Part shown: positions 20,056 through 30,937 of the stretch, in pieces
Position numbering within the stretch: position 1 is the first letter of the stretch
Layout of the letters: each line of letters starts with the position of its first letter
Origin: Wolfiporia cocos
Taxonomy: Eukaryota > Basidiomycota > Agaricomycetes > Polyporales > Phaeolaceae
Direction: 5' to 3'
NCBI GenBank assembly: GCA_029448655.1
Contig: JACCLO010000001.1
Span: forward strand, 5,084,001 to 5,148,000
Length of the DNA: 64,000 nucleotides
Translations under genes and position numbers: made by a program
Notes under the pieces: generated by a model
The model's database searches: none
Told to the model about the DNA's origin: nothing
The model's input: only the letters and a program-made list of their open reading frames with translations

Positions 20056-20928
20056 CAACCCAACAGATTGGTAACCCACTCCAATCTGGGCACGACCTGC
20101 TACGTCACCATGGACATCTCGCATAGCCTGTGCTCTGATGCCATTACTGGCCACATAGCTACGACCAACCATATACCAGCGCCAACAGCCTTACAGCCCG
20201 CACCTACCATAACATGTACAAACACATAGAGTCTATATAATCAGCCAACAGTCTTCAGCGAACCTCAGACTTGTCTTGGCCTCATCAGCCTTAGATGCCC
20301 CGGACCAGGAAGGCGCCTTTGTGTGAGCCCCCTTCCCCCGGGTGTGTGTCTTTGGTTGTAGTGTGTGTCAAATTTCTGCCAATCCTGCCCAATTCTGCCA
20401 GACCTGGCAATCTGCCTGGCAGTTGGCAGTAGCTTGCTGAAAACATTCTGCCCCCCAGCACTAAGTCTAAGGCATTTTCCTTAGACTCATCAATGTAACT
20501 CTGGGGTGTGTCCCTACTTACTTGTGTCTCTGCTGTTTGACATGGGTGAGCTAGGCTGGGATATTGTGCACCTCAGTTATTTCTAGTTACCTATGGCAGT
20601 GGAGTTCAAAGACACAAGTTTGTGTCACATTCACAGCTTACCACAGTCACACCTTACTACCCATTGAGCAAAGCACTTGTATGCTAGTATGTATGTCCAT
20701 TCCTACCTGCTTGTATACTCATTCTGACACGGAACGTACCAGGGGCCCACCCCCTATGACCCTATGTCCTGTAGCCTGCGTAATAGCCCAAGAAGGGGCA
20801 GACGTATAGGCGAAGGGAGAACCCCCCAGTCTAGCGAGTAGTTGGTGACTAGCCAAGGGCCCTAAGGCGCACACGCTAAGAGGAATGGGTGTATGGCACG
20901 CCAACCTCAGATCGAGGCTGCGGCCGAG

Positions 20929-20974
20929 ATTACTAGTTCTGAGGAGTAACCCTCAGAACGCATGGGCATATATA
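20929..20974 (-). promoter_or_regulatory. LTR TATA box and self-primer segment of element B
   Basis: On the minus strand a TATATATG box (near 20974) precedes AGAACTAGTAAT (20940-20929) by about 34 nt. The 12-mer is the exact reverse complement of the site just inside the 5' LTR (22489-22500). The same segment is repeated in the right LTR near 22706-22717. Confidence 0.6.
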
Positions 20975-22488
20975 CATGTAGGCAGGCCGCTACGCTAGGT
21001 GGACAGCCGGCCCTAAAGGCGCGGTCTGTGCGCGGTAACTACCTAAGTCCCATAAGCATAATGGTGTCAGCGCATAACTACCGGGCCGGGGGCTATGGGC
21101 TAACGCATAAGCATAATGACTATCTACCATGTGACCGGGCGCTGGTCCAGGCACGGGACACGGGCCGGGGGCTAAGGCGCTAAGGTATGAAGATAGGTGC
21201 GCGCTGTTGTACCTAGATGCCAGTATGGGCGCTAAGGCTGTAGGGGACGCCTAGAAGACGTAAAATAAGCCCTAAAAACAAGCGAAAAAGTACCTATATA
21301 TGCCACAGATAAAATCTGTGACATGACCCTCTCCTCAAGGTTCATCGTCCCGATGAAGGAATCATAAGACTCCATAACATCCTACAGACCAGGTCTTTGC
21401 CTCCCTCTAAGTGGGAACAGGGGGCACCTAAGCTCGCAACCTGTTGGTGGCTCTATAGACTGTCTGTTGGGGAGCGACGACCCGGTAGGCCTGTGTAAGC
21501 CAAAGGTCTTGACGCGAGGTGATAGTACGGGCGGCGCTCTGCCAGCGCGCCGCGCTAAGGGTGGTCTCCCTGGGTGGCCAGTCGACCAGGAGGTGCGCGT
21601 TCTGCTAGGCGCGCGCCATCCCCAAGTGCTGCAGCGCGCAAGGGGTGGTCGTCAGGGAGTGCGCTGCTTAGAGCAAGGGGGGCGGCGTATTATGCCGTCT
21701 CTTCCGCCCCAATGGTCCAGTGTCGAGCCCTCTCATTGCGCATCGGAGGGTGGACCGAGGTGTGCGCCGGATGTGTGACGTTATGGCCGCTGACGAGGCA
21801 GCCAGCGGGCTCTGCATGTCGAGAAGCCTGTGGCGGCATCCCGCTACGTCGTCGAGTCCCAACCATGTAGTGTACACGAGGTGGTAGGGAGCATCCTTTC
21901 TTGTTATGCCGTGGCGCCGGCTGAGACAGGTCGCAGGGAGCCAATATGCAGATGGGGGGCTCCATGGCGGGCGACCGTCTGCTGTAGGAGACGTAGGCGT
22001 GGTGGAAGGGTGGAGTGCCCTTGTGCTGGATGGCGTCCACCGACGCCGGCGGGGGGGTACGCGCGACGCGCATACCAACACCACCTCGTTGCCGTAGCAA
22101 CGGGCGGGAGCGGCTTACCCTGCAAGTCCAGAGGGCGGGCCGACGCGACAACAGGGGCCTTGGGCTGGTTTCCCAAGTCGCGCCGACGCACGCACCTCAG
22201 ACGTGCTGGTGCGCATGGACTCTTCAGTCCCTAGTGGTTCAGCTCCTGGCAGGCGGCGAGGTTGCTGGGGACTTGCCGTTGGGCGGACCAAGGCCTCTTG
22301 AAGGCGCAGTGGTTGTCCCGCTCCTCAGGCCGCATAGCGGGCCAGGACGGCGGTTCTATGGGTGCTAGGAATGGATGGTCGTTGGACCGCGTCCGTTTGC
22401 ACCGCTCCGCCGTCAAACCTAAAAGGTTGAAGACCTCCTCCAGCGCAGCAACGCGCGTGCCAATCGTGCCGCCACGGGGGAGTAGAAT

Positions 22489-22500
22489 AGAACTAGTAAT
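22489..22500 (-). promoter_or_regulatory. Self-primer binding site of element B
   Basis: On the minus strand ATTACTAGTTCT, one base inside the 5' LTR, is complementary over 12 nt to the predicted RNA start in the LTR. Confidence 0.6.
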
Positions 22501-23105
22501 ATGACACGGAACGTACCAGGGGCCCACCCCCTATGACCCTATGTCCTGTAGCCTGCGTAATAGCCCAAGAAGGGGCAGACGTATAGGCGAAGGGAGAACC
22601 CCCCAGTCTAGCGAGTAGTTGGTGACTAGCCAAGGGCCCTAAGGCGCACACGCTAAGAGGAATGGGTGTATGGCATGCCAACCTCAGATCGAGGCTGCGG
22701 CCGAGATTACTAGTTCTGAGGAGTAACCCTCAGAATGCATGGGCATATATACATGTAGGCAGGCCGCTACGCTAGGTGGACAGTTGGCCCTAAAGGCGCG
22801 GTCTGTGCGCGGTAACTACCTAAGTCCCATAAGCATAATGGTGTCAGCGCATAACTACCGGGCCGGGGGCTATGGGCTAACGCATAAGCATAATGACTAT
22901 CTACCATGTGACCGGGCGCTGGTCCAGGCATGGGACACGGGCCGGGGGCTAAGGCGCTAAGGTATGAGGATAGGCGCGCGCTGTTGTACCTAGACGCCAG
23001 TATGGGCGCTAAGGCTGTAGGGGACGCCTAGAAGACGTAAAATAAGCCCTAAAAACAAGCGAAAAAGTACCTGTATATGCCACAGATAAAATCTGTGACA
23101 CATTC

Positions 23106-23336
23106 ACTCATCTCCAGGTGCACACTGTACACTTTGGTTCTTGTTGTAAGCATGTTCACTTTCCCATACCTTGATAGTGCGATCACACCATGGGCTGTAC
23201 CTGATGCTCACACACTTTCAAGGTGCAACATTGGTGCAGCATCTCACACCAGGTAGGCTATTGTTGTTCCAGTTGACTTGCCTATTGAAAACAAGTTTGG
23301 TGCATATAGCTGCTTTGCACATAAATTTAAGGGGTT
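23106..23336. other. Intergenic DNA, no gene seen
   Basis: No domain or bounded repeat recognised between element B and the F-family copy. Confidence 0.3.
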
Positions 23337-24275
23337 TGTCACAGATTATTCTGGGGCTTGGGAACCCCCCATGGCATTCAATAATAGGGTGTAACTGTGC
23401 AAGATCCAGGGCATCATAAGGGGTGCCCAGCATGGGAATTTGAACTACATATGTTGTTATGGGTCGTATACCTGTTTGTATATTCTGTCTCAAATATAAT
23501 TGGTTCTTCTGCATGTAGCCCAATCAGGCGAGTGCAAGGCAAATCTGTCACTAATAAGCCTTCAGGCCCTGAGTCTATGACTCTAGGGGATCGGTCAATA
23601 CTCAATACACATTAGAGAATATAGTCTGTTCTGGAGCAAGCCTTGTAGAATATAAGACTTGCATAAGTCCGAGAAGTCGGTGTGCACTTCGAGGACTTAG
23701 TCACTTTGAGAGCTTGGTGAATACTGAGTGTAGTTTCCTACATTTGAGAATGAGTATAAGACTTCTTGTTTATACAACAAGGTCGAGCTGAAGAGCCTCG
23801 ACTTAGTTACATGAGCTTATATACTATGCTGGGTTTTAGGAGTCCTATCCATCCCAGATGTCACTGCTACTATCTACGCCCTAGACTGAAACGTCTGATA
23901 GGTATGTAGTGATATATCTGAAACGATAGATAGCAATTTTATGGTGGTTGAACGCCATCTGTCAATTGTCAATTGTAGAATGATAAATATGAAACGGTGG
24001 CAGAGTTGCATCTGCCCTAGGTAAATCAGACCCTATATGCTAGTACAACCAGGGTTACACCTGGTAGAGTCACGAGTAGCCAGGGGTGTTGGTTGCGCAA
24101 CAAGTCCCTGTATTGTATTTGCCCAATGGTGAGTTCTGTGAGAGTCTGAAAAATCAAAATAACCGTGACATATGTAGTGAGTCCCGACTATAACAGCTGA
24201 GCTGTTATAGCAGCCCTTTTGGAAAAGGGGTGTTGGATGTGTGTGCCCCCATGGAACTGCCAGTCTGGGACTGCC
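23337..24275 (+). mobile_element. F-family LTR copy with nested solo LTR, right end lost
   Basis: Starts TGTCACAGATTA and shares with F and F' the AACAGCTGAGCTGTTAT and CAGCCCTTTTGG blocks (near 24194-24220). It is interrupted by the solo LTR at 23455-24170 and by LTR O at 24276, beyond which its right end is not identified. Confidence 0.5.
23455..24170 (-). mobile_element. Solo LTR of element-3 family
   Basis: 716 bp, TGTTATGGGTC to ACCGTGACA, perfect TSD TATGT (23450-23454, 24171-24175). Sequence follows the element 3 LTR in reverse orientation throughout, with many point differences, so it is old. Confidence 0.85.
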
Positions 24276-24919
24276 TGTTACAGTCATTTATTTTCTGAAT
24301 GCTTGCAGAACTCACCATGGGGTGAATACAATACAGGGACTTTGTCACAAGAAAGTACATCCATCGTTTTCCCTTCTAATTATGCCAATATACATGAACT
24401 ATCCCCTACAATACGGGCCCAAGGGCGCCCCCTTAAAGCCCTGAAGGCTTAGTGCCAGCCCTCACCCCATTACTGGTGGTATAGGGCCTTAGGTACATGG
24501 CAGATAGGTAGCACGTGACCACAACACATAGGCAGGTGACTGCATGCAGCACCTGACCTACAATGCTAATGCTACACCTCAGTGTCTGCGATGCAGGGGA
24601 TATGACCCATCATTGGCCCAGGCCATTACTGGCCTTGGGCTTACTCATAGTCATGCATGCCTTAGTCATGCCATTAGGGCTGACTAGGGTATGATTACAA
24701 TACAAGGGCCTGACCTACTCAGCCCAGGACCCTCATGTATATAACCTAGCCTGGGGACCATTAGGGTTCCCCAAGCCCATTCAGTCACCGTACCTGGAAC
24801 AGCCGGTCAACCAATGGGTACAATGGGCTTGTACACCGGTAGAGCCAACGTCGGCCGACGAATCCCTCATTGCCTGCATGTCCAGTCAGCCCACCAGATC
24901 CTTGTAGCTGGAACATAGG

Positions 24920-25262
24920 GGTGGGCCGATGGCGGGTCATGGTGCCCATGTTTCCGTGAGCCCCAGTCGGCCCACCAGCCAAATTTCCATGTACCTGGAA
25001 CGCTGGGTGGGCCAACAGGGGGTCACGGTGCCCATGTTTCCGTGAGCCCCAGTCAGCCCACCAACCAAAAATCTACATACCTGGAACATGGGGTGGGCCG
25101 ATGGGGGGTCACGGTGCCCATGTTTTTGTGAGCCCCAGTTGGCCCACCAACCAAAAGTCTACGTACCTGGAACACTGGTTGTGGTGCCCATGTTTCTGTG
25201 AGCCCCAGTCAGCCCACCAACCAAAAATCTATCTACCTGGAACATGGGGTGGGCCAATGGGA
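24920..25262. repeat. 86-bp minisatellite in left arm of R
   Basis: GGTGCCCATG recurs at about 24941, 25027, 25113 and 25183 (steps 86, 86 and 70). Each unit holds GAGCCCCAGT...GCCCACC and CTGGAAC...GGGTGGGCC. The right arm repeats the same unit in reverse at about 27171 and 27257, also 86 bp apart. Confidence 0.8.
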
Positions 25263-25590
25263 GGTCACAGTCCCATAGCTTGTGGTAAGGGTCACAATAA
25301 GGATCATGGTAAGCATGCATATCTTGCAGTCATAGTCACAGTAAAGGGCACATAGATTGCACCAAGCTTTCAATAAGCATCTATAGCTCATTGCAAGGCC
25401 TAGGGTGGCTTGCACATAGCATAGAAATCAAAATGGACAATTGTTTTACAATTATGCTCACGATAAGGGTCGCGAATAAGCGCCCATTGGTCGCGGTAAG
25501 GGTCATGGTAAGGGTCACGGCAAGGGTCATGGTGATGGTACATGTCTTGTGGTAAGGGTCACAGTAAGGGCCCATAACTAGCACTAAGCC

Positions 25591-26097
25591 TGTCACAGAA
25601 TTTACGGGTGCCTTCACAGCCAGTTCTGTAATAGACATATCGTATGCTCCCCAGCTGGTTTGAACCCTCGTACTGACGTCTTGATGGTCATGTGACTACT
25701 GAAGATTAGATTAGTGTTGTAGTTAGATAGGGTGACGGTGCGCCCGCCCTGCTGGTCCACTTCATGTGCACTAGTAGATGACACCTTATGGTGTGACGAT
25801 TGCGACGTCGTGCACCGCCCCCTTTAGGGTGGGCCGCGACTCACTAGTTACACCATCTCTACATGTATATACAGTGCACGGCTCTGGGGCTTACTCCCCA
25901 GATCCTTTATTCTAGTCGTTGGGGATCCTCCCCTCACTCTGACTTCTACACTTGACCTCTGCCATGCACCCTTGAGTCCCTCTTAGCGACACTTCATCAA
26001 CACTCAATGATACGACTTACAAACGTCGGTCTTGCGGTATGGAGGCTAGGACATTGGGATATGGGATAGGTGGTATGTCACAGGTTAGTTTGTGACA
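25591..26097 (+). mobile_element. Solo LTR (507 bp) in the spacer of R
   Basis: TGTCACAGAATTT to AGTTTGTGACA, perfect TSD AAGCC (25586-25590, 26098-26102). A CATGTATATACAG box lies near 25862. Family not otherwise seen in the window. Confidence 0.85.
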
Positions 26098-26446
26098 AAG
26101 CCTTCAATAAGTGTTGTGAGGCTTGTGGCATCTCATACACAACATGGCAATCCAAATTGACAACTGGCTTATAATTATGCTTGTGGAAAGGGTTGTGGAA
26201 TGTGCCCATTGCAAGCCCTAACATGTGCTACTGATGTTTTTGTGAGCTTACTGCAAGCTTACCGCGAGCTATGGGCGCCTATTTCGCGACCCCTACTGTG
26301 AGGGTATTGACTAGGAATGCTTCTATTTTATTCTGTGCTATACAAACAAATGCTTACCATGTGTCATTCAATATGTAATGTCACAGTTAATCTTCATAAC
26401 ACACTGAAGTTACCATCAGATATGTAGCATTTTGGTTGGTGGGCTG

Positions 26447-27145
26447 TGACACAGACTAGACTGTGGGACTCACACTATAACCTTATAGGCGACTTGAAGA
26501 TGTTGCAGAAGGTTGGTGAGGAGGCTAGTGGGCGCAAGCAGAGATGGTATGTAACTGTGCGAATGCAGAGAACAAATCTAAGGCTTATCCGCAGTGATAG
26601 CCCTACTTATATACATGTTTTGTTTGGTTACCGGTAAGGGAGCCAAACATGAAGGTGGTCTGTGCGCAGACATAACTAATATGGTTTAGTCGTAAACTAC
26701 CATAGACCATGTGCGCCGGTAATGGCCGCACCAGTAAGATTGTTTGTTTGGACCGTAGGTCCATGTTGTGGAAGTGGCTGTAGCTACGTTAGTAAGCCAT
26801 GCATGTGATTATTATATTCCGGGATCGGGATATGAGTAATCGTAAGGTCATTGGCATGTGATAACGAGCGGGCCGCTTATCCAATTGTACTGACATAGCC
26901 CGGTATCGGGATATGAGTAAGGCGCGTGACACTGGAGGTTAGTCCGCTGAGTCATTGACGCGTACAAGCGTGTTATGTACGTGTTGTTATGACAAGTGGA
27001 CGTATACCGCGTTGTGTACGTGTTGTTTGGTTGCGTGTACGTGTAGACGGGCGCTTAGCAGCGTAAATGTCTACAAGGTCGTAGAAATACCAGATAAATA
27101 GGTAAAAATACGGGAAAAATAGTGGCATGTCCCAAATCTGTGACT
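26447..27145 (-). mobile_element. Solo LTR of element-1 family in right arm of R
   Basis: 699 bp, same length as the element 1 LTR, reverse orientation, TSD GGCTG (26442-26446, 27146-27150). The last base is T instead of A (CTGTGACT). Removing it rejoins the R arm sequence. Confidence 0.9.
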
Positions 27146-27849
27146 GGCTGACTGGGGCTCACAGCAACATGGGCACCGTGACCCCCTGTCGGCCCACCCA
27201 GTGTTCCAGGTACATGAACATTTGCTGGGTGGGCCAACCGGGGGTTGCGGCAACATGGGCACCGTGACCCCCCATCAGCCCACCCCATGTTCCAGCTACA
27301 AGGATCTGGTGGGCTGACTGGACATGCAGGAAATGAGGGATTCGTCGGCTGACATTGGCTCTGCCGGTGTACAAGCCCATTGTACCCATTGGTTGACTGG
27401 CTGTTCCAGGGTACGGTGACTGTATGGTGTGGTTCCCCAGAACTAGTATCCTCATTTGGGCCCTAGTGCCCCTTGATCTATTCTCCCTGCATGCCATCTC
27501 CCCCTGCCTTGTCTCCCTATCTCTGACATGCTAGGCTGAGGGCTTGCCACTGGGTACTCAATAGTACCCATGCACTTGGGATCTGGCCTGCATATGATAC
27601 TATGTGTGGGCTGGTTTAGGAGCATGCATCATGGCGAGTAGTCTTGTGATCGACTTGTTGCACAACCAGCACCCATGGCTACCCGTGACTCTACTGGGCA
27701 CAACCCCAGTTGTACTAGCACATAGGACTCATTTCAAACCGGCAGATCCAACTCTGCCCTTGTTTCATGTTTATCATTGCTGATCAACAGAGGGTGTTTA
27801 ACCACCATGATCATTCCTATCTATCATTTCAGATATATCACTACATACC

Positions 27850-28559
27850 TGTTACGGGTCAAATACCCGTTCGTATATTCGAGTCGCGAATATAGATCGT
27901 TCTTCTGCACGTAGGCACGCTGCCGTATGCAAGGCAAATACTTGTTAGATGCCTTCAGGTCCTAAACGAAGTCTTTAGGAGATCGGTTGATATCCAATGC
28001 GCGTTAGAGGATATAATCTGTTCAGGTGCAAGTCTGATAGAATATAAGACTCGCCTAAGTCCGAGAAGTCAGTGTGCACTTCGAGGACTTAGTCGTTCGG
28101 TTGCTCGAGTGAGAAATACTGAGCGTAGTTTCCTACGTTTGAGAACGAGTATAAGACTTCTTGTTTATACAACAAGGTCGAGCTGAAGAGCTTCGACAGT
28201 AAGTACATGAGTTTATATACTACGCTAGGTTTTAGGGGTCGAGTCCATCCCAGATGTCACCGCTACTATCTACGCTATAGTACAAAATGTTTGATAAGTA
28301 CGGAGTGATATATCTGAAATGATAGATAGAAATGAAGATGGCGGTTGAACGCCATCTATCAGCTACGGAATGATAAAGATGAAACGGTGGCAGAGTTGGA
28401 TCTGCCAAAAGTGAAACGCGCCCTACATGCTAGTACAACTGGGGATGCGCCCAGTAGAGTCACGAGTAGCCAGGGGGTTGGTTGCACAACAAGTCCCTGT
28501 ATCGTATTCGCCCGGTGGTGAGTTCTGTCGATATTTGAAAAATCAAAATAACCGTAACA
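27850..28559 (-). mobile_element. Solo LTR P of element-3 family, nested in O
   Basis: 710 bp, TGTTACGGGTC to ACCGTAACA, perfect TSD ATACC (27845-27849, 28560-28564). Inserted in the opposite orientation into a member of its own family. Confidence 0.9.
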
Positions 28560-29000
28560 ATACCTATCATACATTTCAGGCTAGAGTGTAGATAGTATCA
28601 GTGACATCTGGGATAGACTGGACTCCAGAAACCTGGCATAGTATAAAAGCTCATGTAACTAGCATCGAGGCTCTTTAGCCCAACCTTGTTGTATAAACAA
28701 GAAGTCTTATACTCATTCTCAAATGTAGGAAACTATGCTCAGTATATTCCAAGCCCTGAATGACTAGGTCCTTAAAGTGCACTCTGACTTCTCAGACTTA
28801 GGCAAGTCCTCTATTTTCAACTTGCACATTGAACCGATATATTATTTAATGGATACTAAATATCAAACAACCCTAGAATCTTTGACTTAGGGCCCAAAAG
28901 CTTAATATGACTAGAGTATTATTTGTCTTGCACTCATCTGTTGGACTTAGTGCAGAAGAACAATTTATATTTGAAACTCGAATACAATGAATGGGTATAC

Positions 29001-29537
29001 TGTTATGGTCTTTGCAGGTACACTCAAATCATTCCTTTGACGCCTCACTGTGTATGAGGACTTAGTGTTCAACTGCTCCACTGTGCACTTTATTCTAGGG
29101 ACCTCTGCTCAACCGTAGGCCCCTGTTTCATGTATAACAGCCCTATGCCCATAGTCTGCTGTCTCATTGCATTCTAGCTGATATCATATGTCTAACCATA
29201 CATCTTCTCTGCTTCATCCCTTGTTGTGTTCAACCACAGCACTTCTCATTTGTTACTTAGAATGTTAGCTTGATGGACTTAATAGTAGCAGTACCAAGGA
29301 CACTATGACCCTGATTAACAAATTGTAGTATAAAGCTTGATGTACACATCAGGTCGAGTTCCTCAGCTCAACCTTATAACAAGGATCTTAGACTTGTTCT
29401 CAAAGGTTTGAGCAATCAAGCCCTCAGCTTGTCTATTGATGCTCTGACTCTGCAGAGTCTGATGGGTAGTGTGCTACTTGATATGCTGAGTAACTCAACT
29501 TAGTTATTTCAGCTGAACAGATATTTGATCCGTAACA
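29001..29537 (+). repeat. 5' LTR of truncated element Q
   Basis: TGTTATGGTC to ATCCGTAACA, same family as LTR H (reverse complement). It interrupts LTR O. No TSD is found because the element has lost its 3' part. A TATAAAGC box lies near 29331. Confidence 0.65.
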
Positions 29538-29900
29538 GAAGGTCAAGCTCTATTTGACTCGCTCACCAAAGTGCAAGTCCATGCAATGCTTTGACTCTGA
29601 TCTCCTGAACTGGTTGATCCAACTACTCCCTGAAATCTACAGATGCATCTTCTACAAAGACAAGCATGAGTGGAGGTTTGCATAGCGACAATGACACCCT
29701 CAGTCTGCCAGAATGCGAAAAAGGCGGCCAGGGCCATAGACAATCTTCAAGCTAGAACTGATTGCTACAAGTGGGATGTGTTCAAGTGCAAATGGCGGAT
29801 GAGACGATTGGTACATTACCACCTATTATATTTCTCGCTCCCTATCATGCTCATATCAACTTGCACCGGGATCCCCAAACGGCAAGCAATTGTCTAGCTC
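29538..29900 (+). pseudogene. gag: Gag remnant of element Q
   Basis: Directly after the LTR, GAAGGTCAAGCT corresponds to the self-primer site of element 3 (two differences from the perfect complement of the LTR). Downstream, one frame reads FDSDLLNWLIQLLPEIY and continues to HEWRFA, aligning with the N-terminus of the element 3 Gag (FGPEFPARLIELLPED... then YEWTDTIGAF). The frame is then broken by stops. So Q is a diverged relative of element 3 of which only the 5' LTR and a few hundred bases of gag survive. The right limit is approximate. Confidence 0.5.
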
Positions 29901-30453
29901 TGCATTCCCTCCAGACCAGATACAACGCTGCTTGTGCTGCTGTGAGTTACACTGCAAAACACATTTTGTGATCAGTAGCTACTTGTCCTATACTCGTACC
30001 TTGGTATGCTCATGGATCAACTGGTTCGCAGTTCACTTGTCATAACCTCGAGAGAGCTCTAGCAATCCCGGTCGTGGAGTTAGTGAGCAAGTAGTATTGT
30101 ATTACCTGAAGCAGATGTGTATCGGCAGTGTGAGAACGTTCAAGTGTGCTGTGCTTATCTCTGCCACATTTGAAGCACACAAAATCTTCGCAGAAGGCTG
30201 TTCGAAGCTCAGAGTGGCCAGTGCAGTACACGAGACAGTACGACATGAGAGCACCACATTATGCGCGTGAGATGAATCATGAAATGAGGAAGGAGGGATG
30301 TGTTACCATGAACTTAGATATAGGGACATCAAGGCGGGGTGCAGTTACTGTTTAGCACAAATTCAGATGGACAATGTACATGTCTATCATGAAGGCTGTG
30401 CAGGAGCTGTGCTGTATATGTATGGGTGCGTCGAAGGATTGGATCCGAGTGCG
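29901..30453. other. Unassigned, weak coding signal on minus strand
   Basis: On the minus strand around 30240-30110 an open frame contains a Cys/His-rich stretch (CFKCGRDKHSTLERSH) followed by a possible splice donor GTAATA. This might be an exon of a zinc-finger-like host protein, but no second exon could be joined convincingly. X1 begins immediately to the right. Confidence 0.2.
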
Positions 30454-30585
30454 CGTCAGAGTAGAGTTTCAGTCACTCAAATCAACTGCCTTTCGTTAGC
30501 GCTTTGCAGTTACCGATGTGCTCTGCTAGCGCTGGAGAAATCAGATTAATCTGCATCAAGCTGGCTTGAATTTCTAAAAACTACA

Positions 30586-30659
30586 TGAGCCGGTATCGAA
30601 CTTTCGACCATAGCAACACAAGCAATAGACATACAATATAACCACTAAATTACAAAGGC
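30586..30659 (-). tRNA. tRNA-like unit in left arm of X1
   Basis: On the minus strand an A-box-like TAATTTAGTGGTTAT (30652-30638) and a B-box GTTCGATACC (30601-30592) lie at tRNA spacing. Acceptor and T-arm pairing is imperfect, so I read it as a Pol III promoter derived from a tRNA rather than a working tRNA. Confidence 0.4.
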
Positions 30660-30937
30660 TAATCACAAACTGAGGATCTGAAATATATATCGGATAATTT
30701 CTGCTCTACAAAACTCCGTCCTGACACAATAATCTCATCAATTTTTCAGCTCCTGGACTCATTAGCTCTATGTGGAATGTGGAACTATGACTGCAGTGTA
30801 ATTTCAGTGTAGCTAGTGCTCTATCTGACCAATTTTTCGAAGCCAGTCAATAAATTAATCTCAGTTTTTGGTTGATCGAAAATTTCTTTGGTGTCGGCAC
30901 ATGATATTATACATGCAACAATACAACAATGAATGCA

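Larger units (their letters stand above)
17622..20370 (+). mobile_element. LTR G nested in M
   Basis: TGTCACACGCC at 17622 to GTGTGTGTCA at 20370, perfect TSD AATTT (17617-17621, 20371-20375). A TATATAA box lies near 20233. It is interrupted by LTRs H and J. Short open frames inside (for example 17621-17848) are not recognisable proteins. Confidence 0.8.
17001..20461 (+). mobile_element. Tc1/mariner-like remnant M with terminal inverted repeats
   Basis: The left end GTGCTGTGGGCAGAA pairs with the right end TTCTGCCCCCCAGCAC, and both are flanked by TA (16999-17000, 20462-20463), the Tc1/mariner target. Removing it, with one TA, restores the L sequence as in LTR I. Without nested LTR G it is about 700 bp, so most of a transposase is missing. 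A piece around 17098-17208 still reads as a helix-turn-helix-like stretch (STYRRILHREGLS). Confidence 0.55.
5122..20627 (+). mobile_element. LTR L, expanded to 15.5 kb by nested insertions
   Basis: The start TGTCGCAG at 5122 and the end TTTGTGTCA at 20627 are flanked by a perfect TSD CATTC (5117-5121, 20628-20632). Removing insertions F (5249-16893) and M (17001-20461) with their duplications leaves about 393 bp, exactly the length of the related LTR I (19197-19589). This agreement supports both the borders and the assignment as one solo LTR. Confidence 0.8.
20725..23100 (-). mobile_element. Element B: non-autonomous LTR retrotransposon
   Basis: Two 599-bp LTRs (20725-21323, 22502-23100) that differ at only a few positions, with perfect TSD CATTC (20720-20724, 23101-23105). 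The internal region (21324-22501, 1,178 bp) is GC-rich and has no gag or pol motif in any frame. On the minus strand the purine tract is the complement of about 21324-21337, and the self-primer site is at 22489-22500, so transcription runs leftward. It depends on proteins from another element. By chance its TSD has the same sequence as that of LTR L. Confidence 0.9.
24782..27422. mobile_element. Foldback element R with long inverted arms
   Basis: CAGTCACCGTACC-TGGAACAGCC at the left and its complement at the right end (27400-27422) begin arms that stay complementary for several hundred bases (left about 24782-25262, right about 26425-26446 plus 27146-27422). Both arms contain an 86-bp tandem repeat. 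The spacer has GTAAGGGTCA-type simple repeats and two solo LTRs. No transposase is visible and no clear TSD was found, so class is undetermined. Confidence 0.6.
24343..27651 (+). mobile_element. LTR N nested in O
   Basis: TGTCACAAGAAAG at 24343 to CTTGTGATC at 27651, perfect TSD GACTT (24338-24342, 27652-27656), exactly restoring the element 3 LTR sequence on removal. Net length is about 668 bp without R. An ATGTATATAA box lies near 24735. Confidence 0.65.
24276..29000 (+). mobile_element. Degenerate element-3-type LTR O with nested insertions
   Basis: The start TGTTACAGTCATT and first 67 bp match the element 3 LTR. The match resumes at 27652 (GACTTGTTGCACAACC) and continues, apart from LTR P, to about 29000, where LTR Q cuts it off. 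A TATAAAAG box lies near 28642. The right terminus is missing. Confidence 0.65.

Noticed and set aside
21467..22527. Many long overlapping frames inside element B
   Set aside because: High GC reduces stop codons; six frames are open at once and no translation looks like a known protein.
20720..23105. Idea that LTR L and element B are one insertion because both have TSD CATTC
   Set aside because: Each has its own left and right copy at separate positions (5117/20628 and 20720/23101); a coincidence of sequence.
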